From assembly GCA_023388605.1 (NCBI GenBank), contig JAEWFX010000065.1:1-19162 (forward strand): a DNA stretch of 19,162 nucleotides, given 5' to 3'. Every line of letters begins with the position of its first letter. Position 1 is the stretch's first letter. Below the pieces are notes generated by a model, which saw only the letters and a list, made by a program, of their open reading frames with translations, was not told the DNA's origin and searched no databases. A program made the position numbers and the translations under genes. Positions 1 through 9,600 of the stretch are shown here, one piece after another. Origin of the DNA: Bacillota bacterium (GTDB taxonomy: Bacteria; Bacillota; Clostridia; Saccharofermentanales; DTU023).

Positions 1-1653
1 CGTGAAGAGTCATCGGCTGCTGCGCCCACAACACGTGGAGCTAAACGTCGAGCTGAATTCAAACGCAAGCAATTGTTTGCGAAGATGAATTCACGTACCA
101 AGCACAATCGCGAGCAAAATGAATTGATGACTCCTTGCTCCAAATGGCGTTTTCGAGCTGAAGCGATAGAGATCGCCAATCGTTTAGCAGAAAATGAGTT
201 GAGTGCGGCAAAAATTCGTGAAGATATGCCATATCGTCGTGACTTTTCACAGATGCCGACCATCACTATAGACGGTGAAGATGCCAAAGACTTAGACGAT
301 GCCATCGATATCGAGGAGATAGAGCAAGGTTATAGGTTATACGTGCACATAGCAGACGTCGATCATTTCATTAGATCAGAACGTGTTTTAGACCAAGTAG
401 CTTCACGACGTGGCAACAGCATTTACTTAGTTGACCGAGTCATCCCGATGTTGCCACCTGGACTCAGCAACGGCATCTGTAGTCTGCGCGAGGGAGTGTA
501 TCGTCTGACTCTCACCGTGATAATCGATTTTGATTTACAAGGGCGTCCGTTGCGCGAAGAGGTGTGTGAGTCTTTTATCCGCAACAAGATGCGTTGTACT
601 TATGCTCAGGTTCAAGATATTATCGATGCCGAGACAAAGGGAGAACCAGCAGCTACGATCAGTGCCAATGATGAGGTAGATCTCAAGAAGATCCTCCCCG
701 TAATGTGTAGTTTACGAGATGCGATCAAAGAGCGCAGAGATGCTACAGGTATGCTGAATTTCGATTTCCCTGAACTCAAGTTCAGTTTGGACGAGCAGTC
801 TAGACCTATCTCGGTTCAACAACACTATCAAAGCTATTCGCAGTCGCTGATCGAGATGTTCATGATTGAGGCCAATGAAGCTGTAGCGAGGATCGCTCTG
901 AAACATCAATTGCCCATAGTTTTTCGAGTACACGAAAAACCTGATACTGCCAAGATCGCAGGCTTACGCAAATTGATGAAGTCCTTTAATCTAAAACACA
1001 GATTACGCAATGATCGACCTCGTCCGCATGAATTGCAAGCGGTGTTATCAGAAGTCAATGGGATGAGTGGAGGACAGGCTCTGTCTACTTTAGCGTTGCG
1101 TGCTCTAGCGAAGGCTCGTTATGCCTCTGAAAATTTAGGCCATTACGGTCTAGCCTCAGAAAACTATTGCCATTTCACTTCGCCCATTCGTCGTTATTCC
1201 GATACTTTCACTCATCGAGTGATCAAAAAGTTTTTGTCTGGCCAGAGCCTTAAACAAGAATTCGCTCAGGTTGAACGAGTGTCTGCCCATGTCTCTCATA
1301 TGGAGCGTGTAGCGATAGAAGCAGAACGTGATTCGCAGGCTGAATTCGCTTGCCTATACTACCGCAACCATCTAGGAGATGTGGATTGGGGAGAGGTTTG
1401 TGGCTTCAGTAATTATTCCGTATTTTTGCGTTTATCGACAGGCGTAGAAGGTTCCATCTTGCTCACTAGATTGCGGGGCGGTTACCGTTATGATCCAGAT
1501 AATTTAATCGCTGTCAGCAAACGTACAGGTCACATTATGGAATATGGTCAAAGGCTGCCAGTACAGATAGCTGCGGTAGATGTTAAGCGAAGATTTATAG
1601 ATTTGGAGTTAGCAGATGAAAGTTTACTTGCAAGCACTGGGTTGCAAGACTAA
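1..1653 (+). CDS. rnr: Ribonuclease R (3' part, N-terminus outside window)
   Basis: RNase R is a processive 3'-to-5' exoribonuclease that degrades structured RNA in the cytoplasm. The frame is open from base 1, so the gene is cut by the left edge; a TTG at 73 is internal and not the real start. The visible 550 residues begin with a basic Lys/Arg-rich linker and then the RNB catalytic domain. The metal-binding acidic cluster TIDGEDAKDLDDA is intact, as are LVDRVIPMLPPGLSNGICSL and the later HFTSPIRRYSD motif. A C-terminal S1 domain follows (from about DVDWGEVCGF to RRFIDLELAD). The N-terminal cold-shock domains must lie upstream. The usual Lys-rich tail after S1 is missing: the protein stops about a dozen residues beyond it. 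The last 38 bases overlap mtaB, so the two are probably translated together. Confidence 0.95.
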   Translation, partial: REESSAAAPTTRGAKRRAEFKRKQLFAKMNSRTKHNREQNELMTPCSKWRFRAEAIEIANRLAENELSAAKIREDMPYRRDFSQMPTITIDGEDAKDLDDAIDIEEIEQGYRLYVHIADVDHFIRSERVLDQVASRRGNSIYLVDRVIPMLPPGLSNGICSLREGVYRLTLTVIIDFDLQGRPLREEVCESFIRNKMRCTYAQVQDIIDAETKGEPAATISANDEVDLKKILPVMCSLRDAIKERRDATGMLNFDFPELKFSLDEQSRPISVQQHYQSYSQSLIEMFMIEANEAVARIALKHQLPIVFRVHEKPDTAKIAGLRKLMKSFNLKHRLRNDRPRPHELQAVLSEVNGMSGGQALSTLALRALAKARYASENLGHYGLASENYCHFTSPIRRYSDTFTHRVIKKFLSGQSLKQEFAQVERVSAHVSHMERVAIEAERDSQAEFACLYYRNHLGDVDWGEVCGFSNYSVFLRLSTGVEGSILLTRLRGGYRYDPDNLIAVSKRTGHIMEYGQRLPVQIAAVDVKRRFIDLELADESLLASTGLQD

Positions 1654-2944
1654 CCAATATGAAGTAGAAGCTGTCGGTCAGCTATTTGTCGACAAGGGTT
1701 TTACCGTCACCGATGATTTAGATGCAGCAGATATATACATACTAAATACCTGCAGTGTCACTTCTGAAGCCGGTCGCAAAAGCAAACAAATCCTACGTCG
1801 CTATAAACACCACAATTCAGAAGGTTTGGTGGTGGCGATGGGTTGTCATGCTCAATTGACAGATCTCAGAGATGTGGCAGATGTCGTCTGCGGTACAGAT
1901 AACAGAGCCCTTGTAGTGGATAAAGTGCTCGACAAGCTAAATATCACGGTCGATGATAAAGCTGACAAAGAGATAAAACTTGAGGACTTAGCGAGCTGTC
2001 CCAACGAAGAGGTAGGTATTTCACGTGCAGCTCAGTATGAAGAACTGGGCATTGTGCGTCGTCAGTTAGAGACTCGTGCTCAAGTGAAAATACAAGATGG
2101 ATGTAATCTACGCTGTTCGTACTGTGCTATCACTTTAGCGCGTGGTAGATCGCGCAGCCGTCGACGCAGCGATATTTTACAGGAAGCTAGGAGTTTGGTT
2201 GTCCAGGGAACCAAAGAGATAGTCTTGACCGGTATCCATATATGTTCATTTGAGAGTGAGCTAGGACGGGATGCCACAGCTCTCGCTGAATTGTGTTTGG
2301 AATTATCGGAGATCGAGGGCTTAGAGCGTATCCGTCTAGGTTCGCTCGAACCTCTTTCAGTCACTCCCGAAGTCGTAGAGTTGTGGTCCCAATCTACCAA
2401 GCTATGTCCACATTTTCATCTATCGCTGCAATCTGGCAGCGACAATGTCCTCGCTAAAATGCGTCGTCGCTATACTGCCGCTCAGTATTTAGAGGTAGTG
2501 GATCGTTTGCGTACAGCTTTCCCACGCTGTGCTTTTACCAGTGATGTGATGGTGGCTTTCCCGACTGAGACCGTAGAGGATTTTAATACCAGTCTCGACT
2601 TTGTCAGAACAGTAGGTTTTTCACGCATACATGTTTTTCGCTATTCGCCACGCGCTAATACGCCAGCCGCCAGTTGGCCGCAGATCGACAAAGCTGAATC
2701 TGTTCGCAGAGGTGCAGAGATGCAGGCTTTAGGCGATGAATTGGCTTACGCTTACGGACGAAGCTTCATCGGCGATGAATTGGAATTTTTGGTGGAGAAA
2801 ATCAAGGATGGTGTAGCTGAGGGTTACAGTCGTAATTATCTGCGTGGAAGCTTTTTTGCACCTGATGCCAAACAAGGTAAGCTCTATCGTGTCAAAATTG
2901 CCAATGCCGCCAAAGATTTAGTGTTTGGCAGTTTGATCAGTTGA
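1616..2944 (+). CDS. mtaB: tRNA (N6-threonylcarbamoyladenosine37-C2) methylthiotransferase MtaB
   Basis: MtaB is a radical-SAM enzyme that adds a methylthio group to t6A at position 37 of ANN-decoding tRNAs. The 442-residue length fits the family. The N-terminal UPF0004 domain supplies Cys10, Cys46 and Cys77 for the auxiliary Fe-S cluster. The radical SAM motif CNLRCSYC gives Cys163, Cys167 and Cys170, followed by the family-typical ARGRSRSR stretch. A TRAM-like RNA-binding segment forms the C-terminus. MtaB is favoured over MiaB and RimO by the opening KVYLQALGCKTNQYE and by overall resemblance. The ATG lies inside the end of the RNase R gene with a GGAG box 7 bases upstream. No strong terminator hairpin follows. 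Confidence 0.93.
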   Translation: MKVYLQALGCKTNQYEVEAVGQLFVDKGFTVTDDLDAADIYILNTCSVTSEAGRKSKQILRRYKHHNSEGLVVAMGCHAQLTDLRDVADVVCGTDNRALVVDKVLDKLNITVDDKADKEIKLEDLASCPNEEVGISRAAQYEELGIVRRQLETRAQVKIQDGCNLRCSYCAITLARGRSRSRRRSDILQEARSLVVQGTKEIVLTGIHICSFESELGRDATALAELCLELSEIEGLERIRLGSLEPLSVTPEVVELWSQSTKLCPHFHLSLQSGSDNVLAKMRRRYTAAQYLEVVDRLRTAFPRCAFTSDVMVAFPTETVEDFNTSLDFVRTVGFSRIHVFRYSPRANTPAASWPQIDKAESVRRGAEMQALGDELAYAYGRSFIGDELEFLVEKIKDGVAEGYSRNYLRGSFFAPDAKQGKLYRVKIANAAKDLVFGSLIS

Positions 2945-2983
2945 TTGTAAGCGTTTAAAATATCTGCGAAAAAATTTATCAGG

Positions 2984-2992
2984 TGATACAAT
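2984..2992 (+). promoter_or_regulatory. Extended -10 promoter for the ireB-ruvX-DUF1292 operon
   Basis: TGATACAAT is an extended -10 element (TG, one base, then TACAAT) in the 78-base gap between mtaB and ireB. The hexamer 17 bases upstream (CTGCGA at 2964-2969) is a poor -35 match, which is tolerable for an extended -10 promoter. The predicted start near 2999 leaves a short leader with a TGAGGT ribosome site at 3011-3016. Inferred from sequence only. Confidence 0.55.
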
Positions 2993-3022
2993 AGCAATAT
3001 CTGTACATATTGAGGTCAAACT

Positions 3023-3280
3023 ATGACAAACCAAGAAACTTCTCGTTTTATGATGAGTATTGATAGCAGTGTTGAAGCACGCAAAATCATGCAACAGGTG
3101 TTGGCAGCGCTACAGGAAAAGGGCTACAACCCGATCAATCAATTGGTTGGATATTTTATGTCTGGTGATCCAGTCTACATCACCAACCATCAAGGGGCAC
3201 GTGCTGTTATACGCCGGATGGAACGGGATGAATTGCTGGAAGTTATTCTGAGAGAATATTTACAAGGACTCAATGAATAG
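3023..3280 (+). CDS. ireB: IreB family regulatory protein (UPF0297/DUF965)
   Basis: This small cytoplasmic protein of 85 residues matches the IreB/YrzL family. In Enterococcus faecalis IreB is a substrate of the PASTA Ser/Thr kinase IreK and negatively controls cephalosporin resistance; elsewhere its role is little known. The family block [19 protein letters not shown] is nearly intact, and the C-terminal [16 protein letters not shown] also matches. Threonines lie near the N-terminus (Thr2, Thr6), where the enterococcal protein is phosphorylated. The ATG follows TGAGGT by 6 bases. The stop overlaps the ruvX start by 8 bases, as expected for the conserved ireB-ruvX-DUF1292 cluster. No PASTA kinase gene is in this window. 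Confidence 0.93.
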   Translation: MTNQETSRFMMSIDSSVEARKIMQQVLAALQEKGYNPINQLVGYFMSGDPVYITNHQGARAVIRRMERDELLEVILREYLQGLNE

Positions 3281-3719
3281 ACGTTTTTTAGCGATCGATT
3301 ACGGCACTGTACGTACCGGACTTGCGATCAGTGATCCTTTAGGAGTAGTTGCTCGTGGTTTGAAGACTCTGCCATCAAGAGGTAGAGAACTCAAAGACAT
3401 AGCTCAAGAAATCGCTGAAATCGTCAAAGAATATCAAGTTACAGATATTTTACTAGGGCTCCCCAAGCGTACAGATGGTAAAGTTGGGGACAAAGAAAGT
3501 ATTGTAGAAGAATTTGCTGAAATCATCGCCGAGGTCACTGCGATTCGTCCTCTCTTGATCGATGAACGGTATACAACGGTGATCGCCTCACAGTATGCTC
3601 GTGAACTCAAGGTGAGAGGTGATCGCAAAAAACAGGTGATCGACCAGATGGCAGCAGAAGTTTTATTACAAGAACACTTAAATAGCATAGCTAGAGGTAA
3701 CAATGGAACACAATTTTGA
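3273..3719 (+). CDS. ruvX: Putative pre-16S rRNA nuclease / Holliday junction resolvase-like YqgF (RuvX)
   Basis: YqgF/RuvX proteins have an RNase H-like fold. They process the 5' end of 16S rRNA in E. coli and have also been proposed as Holliday junction resolvases. The 148-residue length is typical. The first acidic residue sits in [20 protein letters not shown], the family block [10 protein letters not shown] follows, then DERYTT, and the last conserved acidic residue is in [15 protein letters not shown]. An AAGGA box precedes the ATG, which lies within the end of ireB. The 3' end overlaps the DUF1292 gene by 17 bases, so translational coupling along the cluster is likely. Confidence 0.94.
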   Translation: MNRRFLAIDYGTVRTGLAISDPLGVVARGLKTLPSRGRELKDIAQEIAEIVKEYQVTDILLGLPKRTDGKVGDKESIVEEFAEIIAEVTAIRPLLIDERYTTVIASQYARELKVRGDRKKQVIDQMAAEVLLQEHLNSIARGNNGTQF

Positions 3720-4050
3720 CCATGGACACGGCAAATGTAATTGCCCAGAACATCAACATCCTGAAACTGAAGAGATGACTGCAAAAGATCTGATTTCTGA
3801 AGCAGAAGATATCATTCAGCTGGTCGATGATGCCACTGGTGAGACCTACGATTTTGCCATAGCTGATGATTTTGAATATAAAGGCAAAAAATACATTGTC
3901 CTATTAACTTTGGCCGATGAACCTGAATATGTTATCGCCGCTGAAGTCGAAGAAGACGGTGAGATGATGATCGAATCGCTCTCTCCCGAAGAAGAGGAAG
4001 ATGTGTACGCCGAATACATGCGTCTATTGACTGAGGAGTTCGCTGAATGA
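3703..4050 (+). CDS. DUF1292 protein (YrzB-like) with His/Cys-rich N-terminus
   Basis: A 115-residue acidic protein. Residues about 30-110 match DUF1292, with the typical pattern of a beta-rich core (DFAIADDFEYKGKKYIVLL) followed by acidic turns. The function of DUF1292 is not known, but the gene order after ireB and ruvX is conserved in Firmicutes. Unusual here is the first 22 residues, which contain five His and two Cys (HGHGKCNCPEHQH). That is a plausible metal-binding tail not typical of short YrzB proteins; metal binding is inference. The ATG follows an AGAGG box and lies inside ruvX. The stop and the next start overlap as ATGA. Confidence 0.85.
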   Translation: MEHNFDHGHGKCNCPEHQHPETEEMTAKDLISEAEDIIQLVDDATGETYDFAIADDFEYKGKKYIVLLTLADEPEYVIAAEVEEDGEMMIESLSPEEEEDVYAEYMRLLTEEFAE

Positions 4051-4778
4051 GACCTTTTTCGGTAAAACCTGACCGAGTAGCTGGCGATCCTGGGCAAAAC
4101 GCACATCAGAATGATCCCTTTGCTCCTGGCAATGCTAATGCAGATCCTTTTGCTCCAGGTAATCAAGCTGCAGATCGACGACAGTCTGTTCCTCAGACCG
4201 GACAGGAGACCATCGTCGTCCCTCGGCAAGTACAAGGTCAGCAACCGATAAAATCTCAGCGACCACCTCAGAGAAAACATATTGGTAGTTCTGAGGGTGT
4301 TGTCCAGACGCGTCCGAGACAAGCACAACCGCAGCGACAAGCATCGCCGAGACGTCAAGCACAACAACAGCGTCAAGTTCAGTCTGCACAACGTCAGCAA
4401 GGTCTGCAATCAAATGCAGATCGCCCCAAAAACAGCCAGGCCAAACCTCAGTCCACCTCGGCAATGGCTAGACCGAAGCAGAACATCAAGCTCAGACAAA
4501 AAGGCAATGAGGTGATGGCCATCATCACCGATGAGCGCAATGGCAAAGAGTACTACGTCGCCCTGATGGATAGTTTTATCTACGGCGGCAGAGAGTACAG
4601 TGTCATGTATAACTATGAACCTGATTCATCGGAGCATGTCGATCCGGAAATCGTGATCATGCGTACTTATCGCGATACGAATGGAGACCAATATTTCACA
4701 TCGGTACGCGATAAGACGGAGATGAGTATCGTCTTCGAAATTTTCTACGAGAGATATATCCGTTCTATGAAGAAATAG
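4047..4778 (+). CDS. Second DUF1292-like protein with long Gln/Arg-rich N-terminal region
   Basis: A 243-residue protein. Residues 1 to about 150 are low complexity and highly basic, rich in Gln, Arg, Pro and Ala, and probably disordered. A seven-residue unit DPFAPGN occurs twice near the N-terminus. From about residue 150 a folded part begins (IKLRQKGNEVMAIITDERNGKEYYVALMDSFIYGGREYSVMY) that resembles the DUF1292 core of the preceding gene, suggesting duplication followed by addition of a linker. The contrast is sharp: the upstream paralogue is acidic, whereas this tail is strongly cationic and might bind RNA, DNA or acidic polymers (inference). The start is coupled to the previous stop (ATGA), with GAGGAG 8 bases upstream. 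Confidence 0.75.
   Translation: MRPFSVKPDRVAGDPGQNAHQNDPFAPGNANADPFAPGNQAADRRQSVPQTGQETIVVPRQVQGQQPIKSQRPPQRKHIGSSEGVVQTRPRQAQPQRQASPRRQAQQQRQVQSAQRQQGLQSNADRPKNSQAKPQSTSAMARPKQNIKLRQKGNEVMAIITDERNGKEYYVALMDSFIYGGREYSVMYNYEPDSSEHVDPEIVIMRTYRDTNGDQYFTSVRDKTEMSIVFEIFYERYIRSMKK
4113..4163 (+). repeat. Duplicated DPFAPGN coding unit
   Basis: The seven-residue unit DPFAPGN is encoded at 4113-4133 and again at 4143-4163, 30 bases apart, inside the low-complexity region of the second DUF1292-like gene. The two DNA copies differ at synonymous positions, so the unit is either old or held by selection at the protein level. Confidence 0.8.
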
Positions 4779-4788
4779 CATACTTATC

Positions 4789-4806
4789 TCAACTCTACAG
4801 AGTTGA
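4789..4806 (+). other. Short inverted repeat between the DUF1292 and DUF2156 genes
   Basis: TCAACTC and GAGTTGA form a 7-bp hairpin with loop TACA in the 77-base gap. No T-run follows, so it is not a standard terminator. It could be a weak attenuator, an RNA processing site or a protein-binding palindrome. A second, weaker pairing (TAGCAA 4809-4814 with TTGCTA 4829-4834) lies just downstream. I see no clear promoter for the following gene here. Confidence 0.4.
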
Positions 4807-4855
4807 TCTAGCAATATTCGTTGTAGTTTTGCTATGGAAAGGATTAATTCAATAG

Positions 4856-5776
4856 ATGAAATTTGCTGATCTTAAACCGTTGAGTGTAGAAGATCGTGAT
4901 CTATATGAAGCTTATTTTAAGCTGAGCAAAACCAAGTTGGCCGACTCTTGTTTTAACAGTCGTATCGCTTGGGATGAGGGATATAATTACCGTTGGTTTG
5001 AAGCGGGTAACTGTTTTTGTTCGCTATCAGATGGGGGTGTTTTTACCGACCCTCATATGTATCTACCCATCGGTGATTTAACTACCGAAAATCTCACGGA
5101 AATTCTAAAAATCGCAGAACCGATCTTCTCTGCTGAAGGTTGGGAGCTGAAATTTCTCTTCGTGGATGAAGTTTACCGTGAAGTTTTCGATGCAGTTCCT
5201 GGTTATGATTTCACATGGAGTTATGACGATAATTTCTCAGACTACCTCTACGACGCGCAAAAATTACGTGACCTAAAGGGACGAGACTATCGTCAAAAAC
5301 GCAATCACGTCAATAAATTTTTGCGAGCCTATTCTGGTTACAGTTACCGCACTTTGAGCGCTAAGGATAGAGCCCAATGTGTATCCTTGACTCGTACCTG
5401 GTGTATGGATAAAGAAGTGGATTGTCGCGATATCACCAAAAGTGATTTACCTGCCATTCGCAAGGTGTTCGATAATTTTGATCAGTTAGCAGTCAAGGGT
5501 GGAGTAGTTGAAATAGACGGCGAGATCACAGCTTTCGCTATAGGCTCGCAGATCTGCAAAGATTATGGTGTAATTCATTTCGAAAAAGCTCATCCAGATT
5601 TTGAGGGCTTGTACACTGTGATCAACCAATGGGTTCTAGAAGAGGAATTCCCTGATATAAAATATGTAAACCGAGAAGAAGACATGGGTATAGAAGGTAT
5701 CCGCAACGCTAAAGAATCTTACTTACCCATCAAAAAACTGAAAAAGTTTTGTGTAACCATCAATAGGAGGAGATAG
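4856..5776 (+). CDS. DUF2156 (phosphatidylglycerol lysyltransferase C-terminal-like) protein
   Basis: A soluble 306-residue protein matching the stand-alone DUF2156 family, related to the catalytic domain of MprF lipid aminoacyltransferases (two GNAT-like folds). Recognisable blocks are YLYDAQKLRDLKGRDYRQKRNHVNKF in the middle and VIHFEKAHPDFEGLYTVINQ and YVNREEDMGIEGIRNAKESY near the C-terminus. The family is expected to transfer an aminoacyl or acyl group. The substrate of these short members, which lack the MprF membrane domain, is not established. The AAAGGA box is about 13 bases before the ATG, longer than usual. It heads the long same-strand series that continues with a membrane protease, which suggests an envelope-related role. 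Confidence 0.85.
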   Translation: MKFADLKPLSVEDRDLYEAYFKLSKTKLADSCFNSRIAWDEGYNYRWFEAGNCFCSLSDGGVFTDPHMYLPIGDLTTENLTEILKIAEPIFSAEGWELKFLFVDEVYREVFDAVPGYDFTWSYDDNFSDYLYDAQKLRDLKGRDYRQKRNHVNKFLRAYSGYSYRTLSAKDRAQCVSLTRTWCMDKEVDCRDITKSDLPAIRKVFDNFDQLAVKGGVVEIDGEITAFAIGSQICKDYGVIHFEKAHPDFEGLYTVINQWVLEEEFPDIKYVNREEDMGIEGIRNAKESYLPIKKLKKFCVTINRRR

Positions 5777-5777
5777 T

Positions 5778-6677
5778 ATGAAAATGAATCCGAGTATAGG
5801 AAAACCTAGATTTACTGATAGGGCTCTGTGGCGTCTAGTCATCAACCCTTTGCTGTTCTGCCTGGTCTTTATCTTTGTTCAGGTATCGGTATCTATTTCG
5901 TGTCGCTTATTTTTTGCGATACAGTTCGGCGATAAGCCCGATTTGATCCAAGGTATGGAGTCAGTTTATTGCCCCATTATCTATTCAGCTCTACTGATTG
6001 TCATCTTTTCGTTTTATCTGCATGCCAGACATCAACGTCGTGGAATTGAAACCAGCTTAGAGAGATTGAGTGTCAGAGGCTACATTTTCGTCTTCTTCGC
6101 TGCTTTCACTGCTGTCGCTGTCTCCGGCTTATTTATGCTAGCGATGCAGAAGATGGCTGAACACATAACTTTTGTGAGCGATAAGATGGCTGAGTACCAG
6201 GAGTTGATGTCGCAGTTTACGATGACTAAACAACATAGTGTAGTGGGTTTGGTGTTCTCATTAGCGGTGATGGTACCTATTTGTGAAGAGTTGCTCTTCC
6301 GTGGGATCATTATGGAAGAGTGGCTCAGATTCACTCGCCCCTCAGTCGCCATACTTATGCAGGCTCTGATTTTTTCAGTTATGCATATGAATTTTGTACA
6401 GTCCGCATATGTCTTGTTGATCGGAGTTATGATCGGCATCATCTACTACTACACTCGTTCACTTGCCGCGAGCATTCTGCTGCATATGATCTTCAACTTC
6501 GTCGGTGGTGTAATACCGAGTGTTTTACCAGTCAAAGAGATCAATATGGAGTCCTTAGGTACACCGGAAATAGTCCAGATGTGCACCACTTTCTTCTCTT
6601 GGTTAAGCATTCCTATCTTCTTGTTTATGTTCTTTAAGTACCGTAAGAAGAAACATCTATTGATCAAAACTGCCTAA
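5778..6677 (+). CDS. CPBP family intramembrane metalloprotease (CAAX protease-like)
   Basis: A 299-residue multi-pass membrane protein with about seven or eight hydrophobic segments. The three abortive-infection/CPBP motifs are present in order: EELLFRG (glutamate pair plus Arg), FSVMH (Phe and His, first zinc-ligand His) and HMIFN near the C-terminus (second His plus Asn). Family members cleave or modify membrane-bound peptides, including bacteriocin maturation or immunity and protein sorting roles; the substrate is unknown here. AGGAGG at 5765-5770 is 7 bases before the ATG, and the gap to the upstream stop is one base, so it is in the same operon as the DUF2156 gene. No bacteriocin precursor is visible nearby. 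Confidence 0.9.
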   Translation: MKMNPSIGKPRFTDRALWRLVINPLLFCLVFIFVQVSVSISCRLFFAIQFGDKPDLIQGMESVYCPIIYSALLIVIFSFYLHARHQRRGIETSLERLSVRGYIFVFFAAFTAVAVSGLFMLAMQKMAEHITFVSDKMAEYQELMSQFTMTKQHSVVGLVFSLAVMVPICEELLFRGIIMEEWLRFTRPSVAILMQALIFSVMHMNFVQSAYVLLIGVMIGIIYYYTRSLAASILLHMIFNFVGGVIPSVLPVKEINMESLGTPEIVQMCTTFFSWLSIPIFLFMFFKYRKKKHLLIKTA

Positions 6678-6678
6678 G

Positions 6679-9600
6679 ATGTTACGCCTACCGTTTGTTT
6701 ATAGATATTCTCGATACCGAACTCGTGTACTCTTTTTCGGTTCGTTATTGGGTTGTCTGCTGGCGGTAGGTATTTTTCTAGGTGTTGTAACTTTTAAGCA
6801 GGATCGCTCTGCTAGATTGACTTTTTCCGTCAGCAACGATGCTTTGAGCGGTCAATTAGCTGCCACTGGTATGAATGTGCCAGTACACAGTGATAATTTG
6901 TTGTATAACGGTGATTTCGATCTACCAAATCTACATGTCAGCTATCGTTTGGTGCACAGTCAAGGATCTGAAGTATTTGCCTTATCGGAAGAAGATTCCC
7001 CACTTTCTCCACAGTTATTTGTCGGGGGTCAGGCAGAGATTATCTCAGATCAAGTAGAGAATCAGCCGAGCAGTGAGTACCAGGTGCAGTCTGTGACCAA
7101 TACCATCTATACTGAAGCGCAATCTCTGGCATGGCCGACCAATTTAGCACAGCCTGTAGATTGGCAAGCTTTTGCCTTGCAAGGTACAAAATTCTATGCA
7201 GTCGGCAGCAAGCGTCAATTAGTATCGATCGATCAGACCTCGACACTATATGTTTCACCTAGTAAAGACGAGATTATTTCCCTGTCTACATTAGGTAATG
7301 GCATTGTTTTGCTCGACGCTGCGGGCAAGATTTACTACTCAGAAGATCTCAGTAGTTGGCAGGAAATAGAGCTCCCTGCCGATGCACATATTCGCCATCT
7401 AGTCACTGAAAACAACAAATCTAATCCAACTTTTATCGCTGTGGGAGATAGAGGAAAAATCCTCAGAGGTAAACTCAGTGCAGGCGAGATAGTGGTCACT
7501 GCTGTCAAAGGGCCAGGCGAAGCCAATCTACATTATGTGGTCGCCAATGATAATCTGTTTTATCTAATCGGTGAAGACAACACCATATGGCAGCTCAATT
7601 CACAAGATCAGATCAAGATTTTATCGACTGGTTTTAGCAGTGAGCAGTGGGTTTTGGCAGATGCCAACCAGCACACCTTGCTCGCCGTCAGCCAGAGTGG
7701 TCGTGTAATTGTGCGACAAGGCAATCAATCCTTTCGTGAACTAGCTCTAGAACAATTGCAATCACTATACCGTAGGGATATGACCGAAGCTGAGGAGCAA
7801 GGCAAGATCACTTACAAACTTCGCGCCGATATCATCGCTTGTGCGGTGCTTTCAGATCAGCAGTGGTTGCTGCAAGATGATCGTGGCTGCATCTATCTCA
7901 CCGAAGATGCTGGCGAGAATTGGGAGAGCATAGAAGATAATGAAAATTTTTCTGAGATGCTCGAAGGTACAGCTCTAGACATGTCCTCTGTCAAGATCAA
8001 ACGCCTCAACCAGAACAGCGTGTTGGTGATCGACGCAGCTGGACAAGCTGCGAGCATCAGCTCAGGTCTGAGCATCAAATTAAATTCAACAGTCAAAAGC
8101 ACCAACAAGAAGTCTGAACAAATTCTTTTGCGATCACATGCCGTGTGCCCCAGCTTTAATTTATTGGCCAACGAACGGCAGAATTTGCTTGAGGATCGGC
8201 CATTCATCGAAGGAGAATGGTATTGCTCGCCAGATTTAGAGTATGCATTCCAAGAACGATCGGAGAGAATTAACAGTCTAGAGTTGAGTCTAAAACCGAT
8301 CGATAAAGCGGTTGGCAGCAAATCTTCAATTAACGAGTCAGATGATAGCAACTCAACATCGAGTGAGGGTAGAGAAGAAGCGGAGACAGGCATCTTTACA
8401 GAGCATCGCTTAGCAGATGATCTCTCAGTTGCACCACGCAGTCTGAGACAGTTTTTCGGTACTGATCAGTTGGCTGGCCTCAAAGAATCTCCTCTATATA
8501 GATTGAGTTTTCGGGCACGTTCTTTAGGTGAAAAATCTGCCATCAAAATACAGTGGTTAGATTTTGCCACCGATATCACAGGTATCGAACAAGAGATAGA
8601 CAATGAAGATAAACTTTACAGCTTCAATGTGGTGATCCCGGAGTCAGCAACTGACAAACTATCTGAGGATCGACATCCTAGTCTGCAGATAGAGTTGCCA
8701 GAAGAGGATGTCGTCATCGATGAATTGGAGTTGCGTGCAGTAGCACACAAGGGCAGTAATCAAGAGAATAGTCCATTATGTCTGCGTTTTTCAGAAGTTA
8801 TCGATGCTGGTTATGGTTGGTTGTCAACCTGTACACAAAACGTCTTTACCTTGCGTAAGTATTTAAAAATAGAACCTCAATTATCCATCTCCGATCAGTT
8901 GGCACCATACTTGTCTGCCGATCAGAGTGTTCCTTGGCTACGCCTGAGTTCAGGTATGTCTGAGAGTGAACTCACAGATTTAATGGCTTATCTGTTGAGT
9001 GTAGATGGAGAATTTGCCGAACTCAGAGCTCAGACTGGCATGTCTGGCAATTATTTAGATTATTTCCCGCAGTTGATTTTAGAATTTACTGACGCAAGAC
9101 AATACTTACGTGATGATGCACAGAGAAGACAAAATATCAATCGCTTGATCAACACTCTATCACGTACCCCTGAATACAATAAGTATCATCAACGCATAAT
9201 ACTCATCGATGGGATGAATTATGACAACATAAGTTTGCGAACACGTGCAGATTATCCTTTGCTCACTGTCCATACTGATGCTAAAAGTTTGATCGAATCC
9301 AAAAAACGAGCCAGTTTTCTGCCTGAAGGTTGGAGTGAACGTCAAGTTATGAACAACGATTATCGTCTGGCAATTTTGGAGCGCGAGCAGTCCAGTACTG
9401 ATTTTTTGTCTGAGTTGAGTTTAGCTCTGAATTTACGTGGGGAATATACTTACAGTGAGCTGTTGCCTGACACCATAGCTACATCTGCTGTATCCTGTCT
9501 CTCGGAACTAGCTGGTGCCCATCGTTTGCGTGTAGATACCAGCTTAAATCGTCGTTATTTAGAGGCAGAGTTCAATGTCAGCGACGATATGCCGCACTTG

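Noticed and set aside
73..1653. RNase R starting at the TTG at base 73
   Set aside because: The frame is open to base 1 and the catalytic RNB domain lacks its upstream domains, so the real start lies outside the window.
3434..3784. Minus-strand open frames opposite ruvX and the DUF1292 genes
   Set aside because: They are shadows of well-supported plus-strand genes and show no family patterns.
5778..6677. The CPBP protease as a bacteriocin immunity or abortive-infection gene
   Set aside because: No bacteriocin precursor, export gene or defence partner is seen nearby; the family is too broad for that call.
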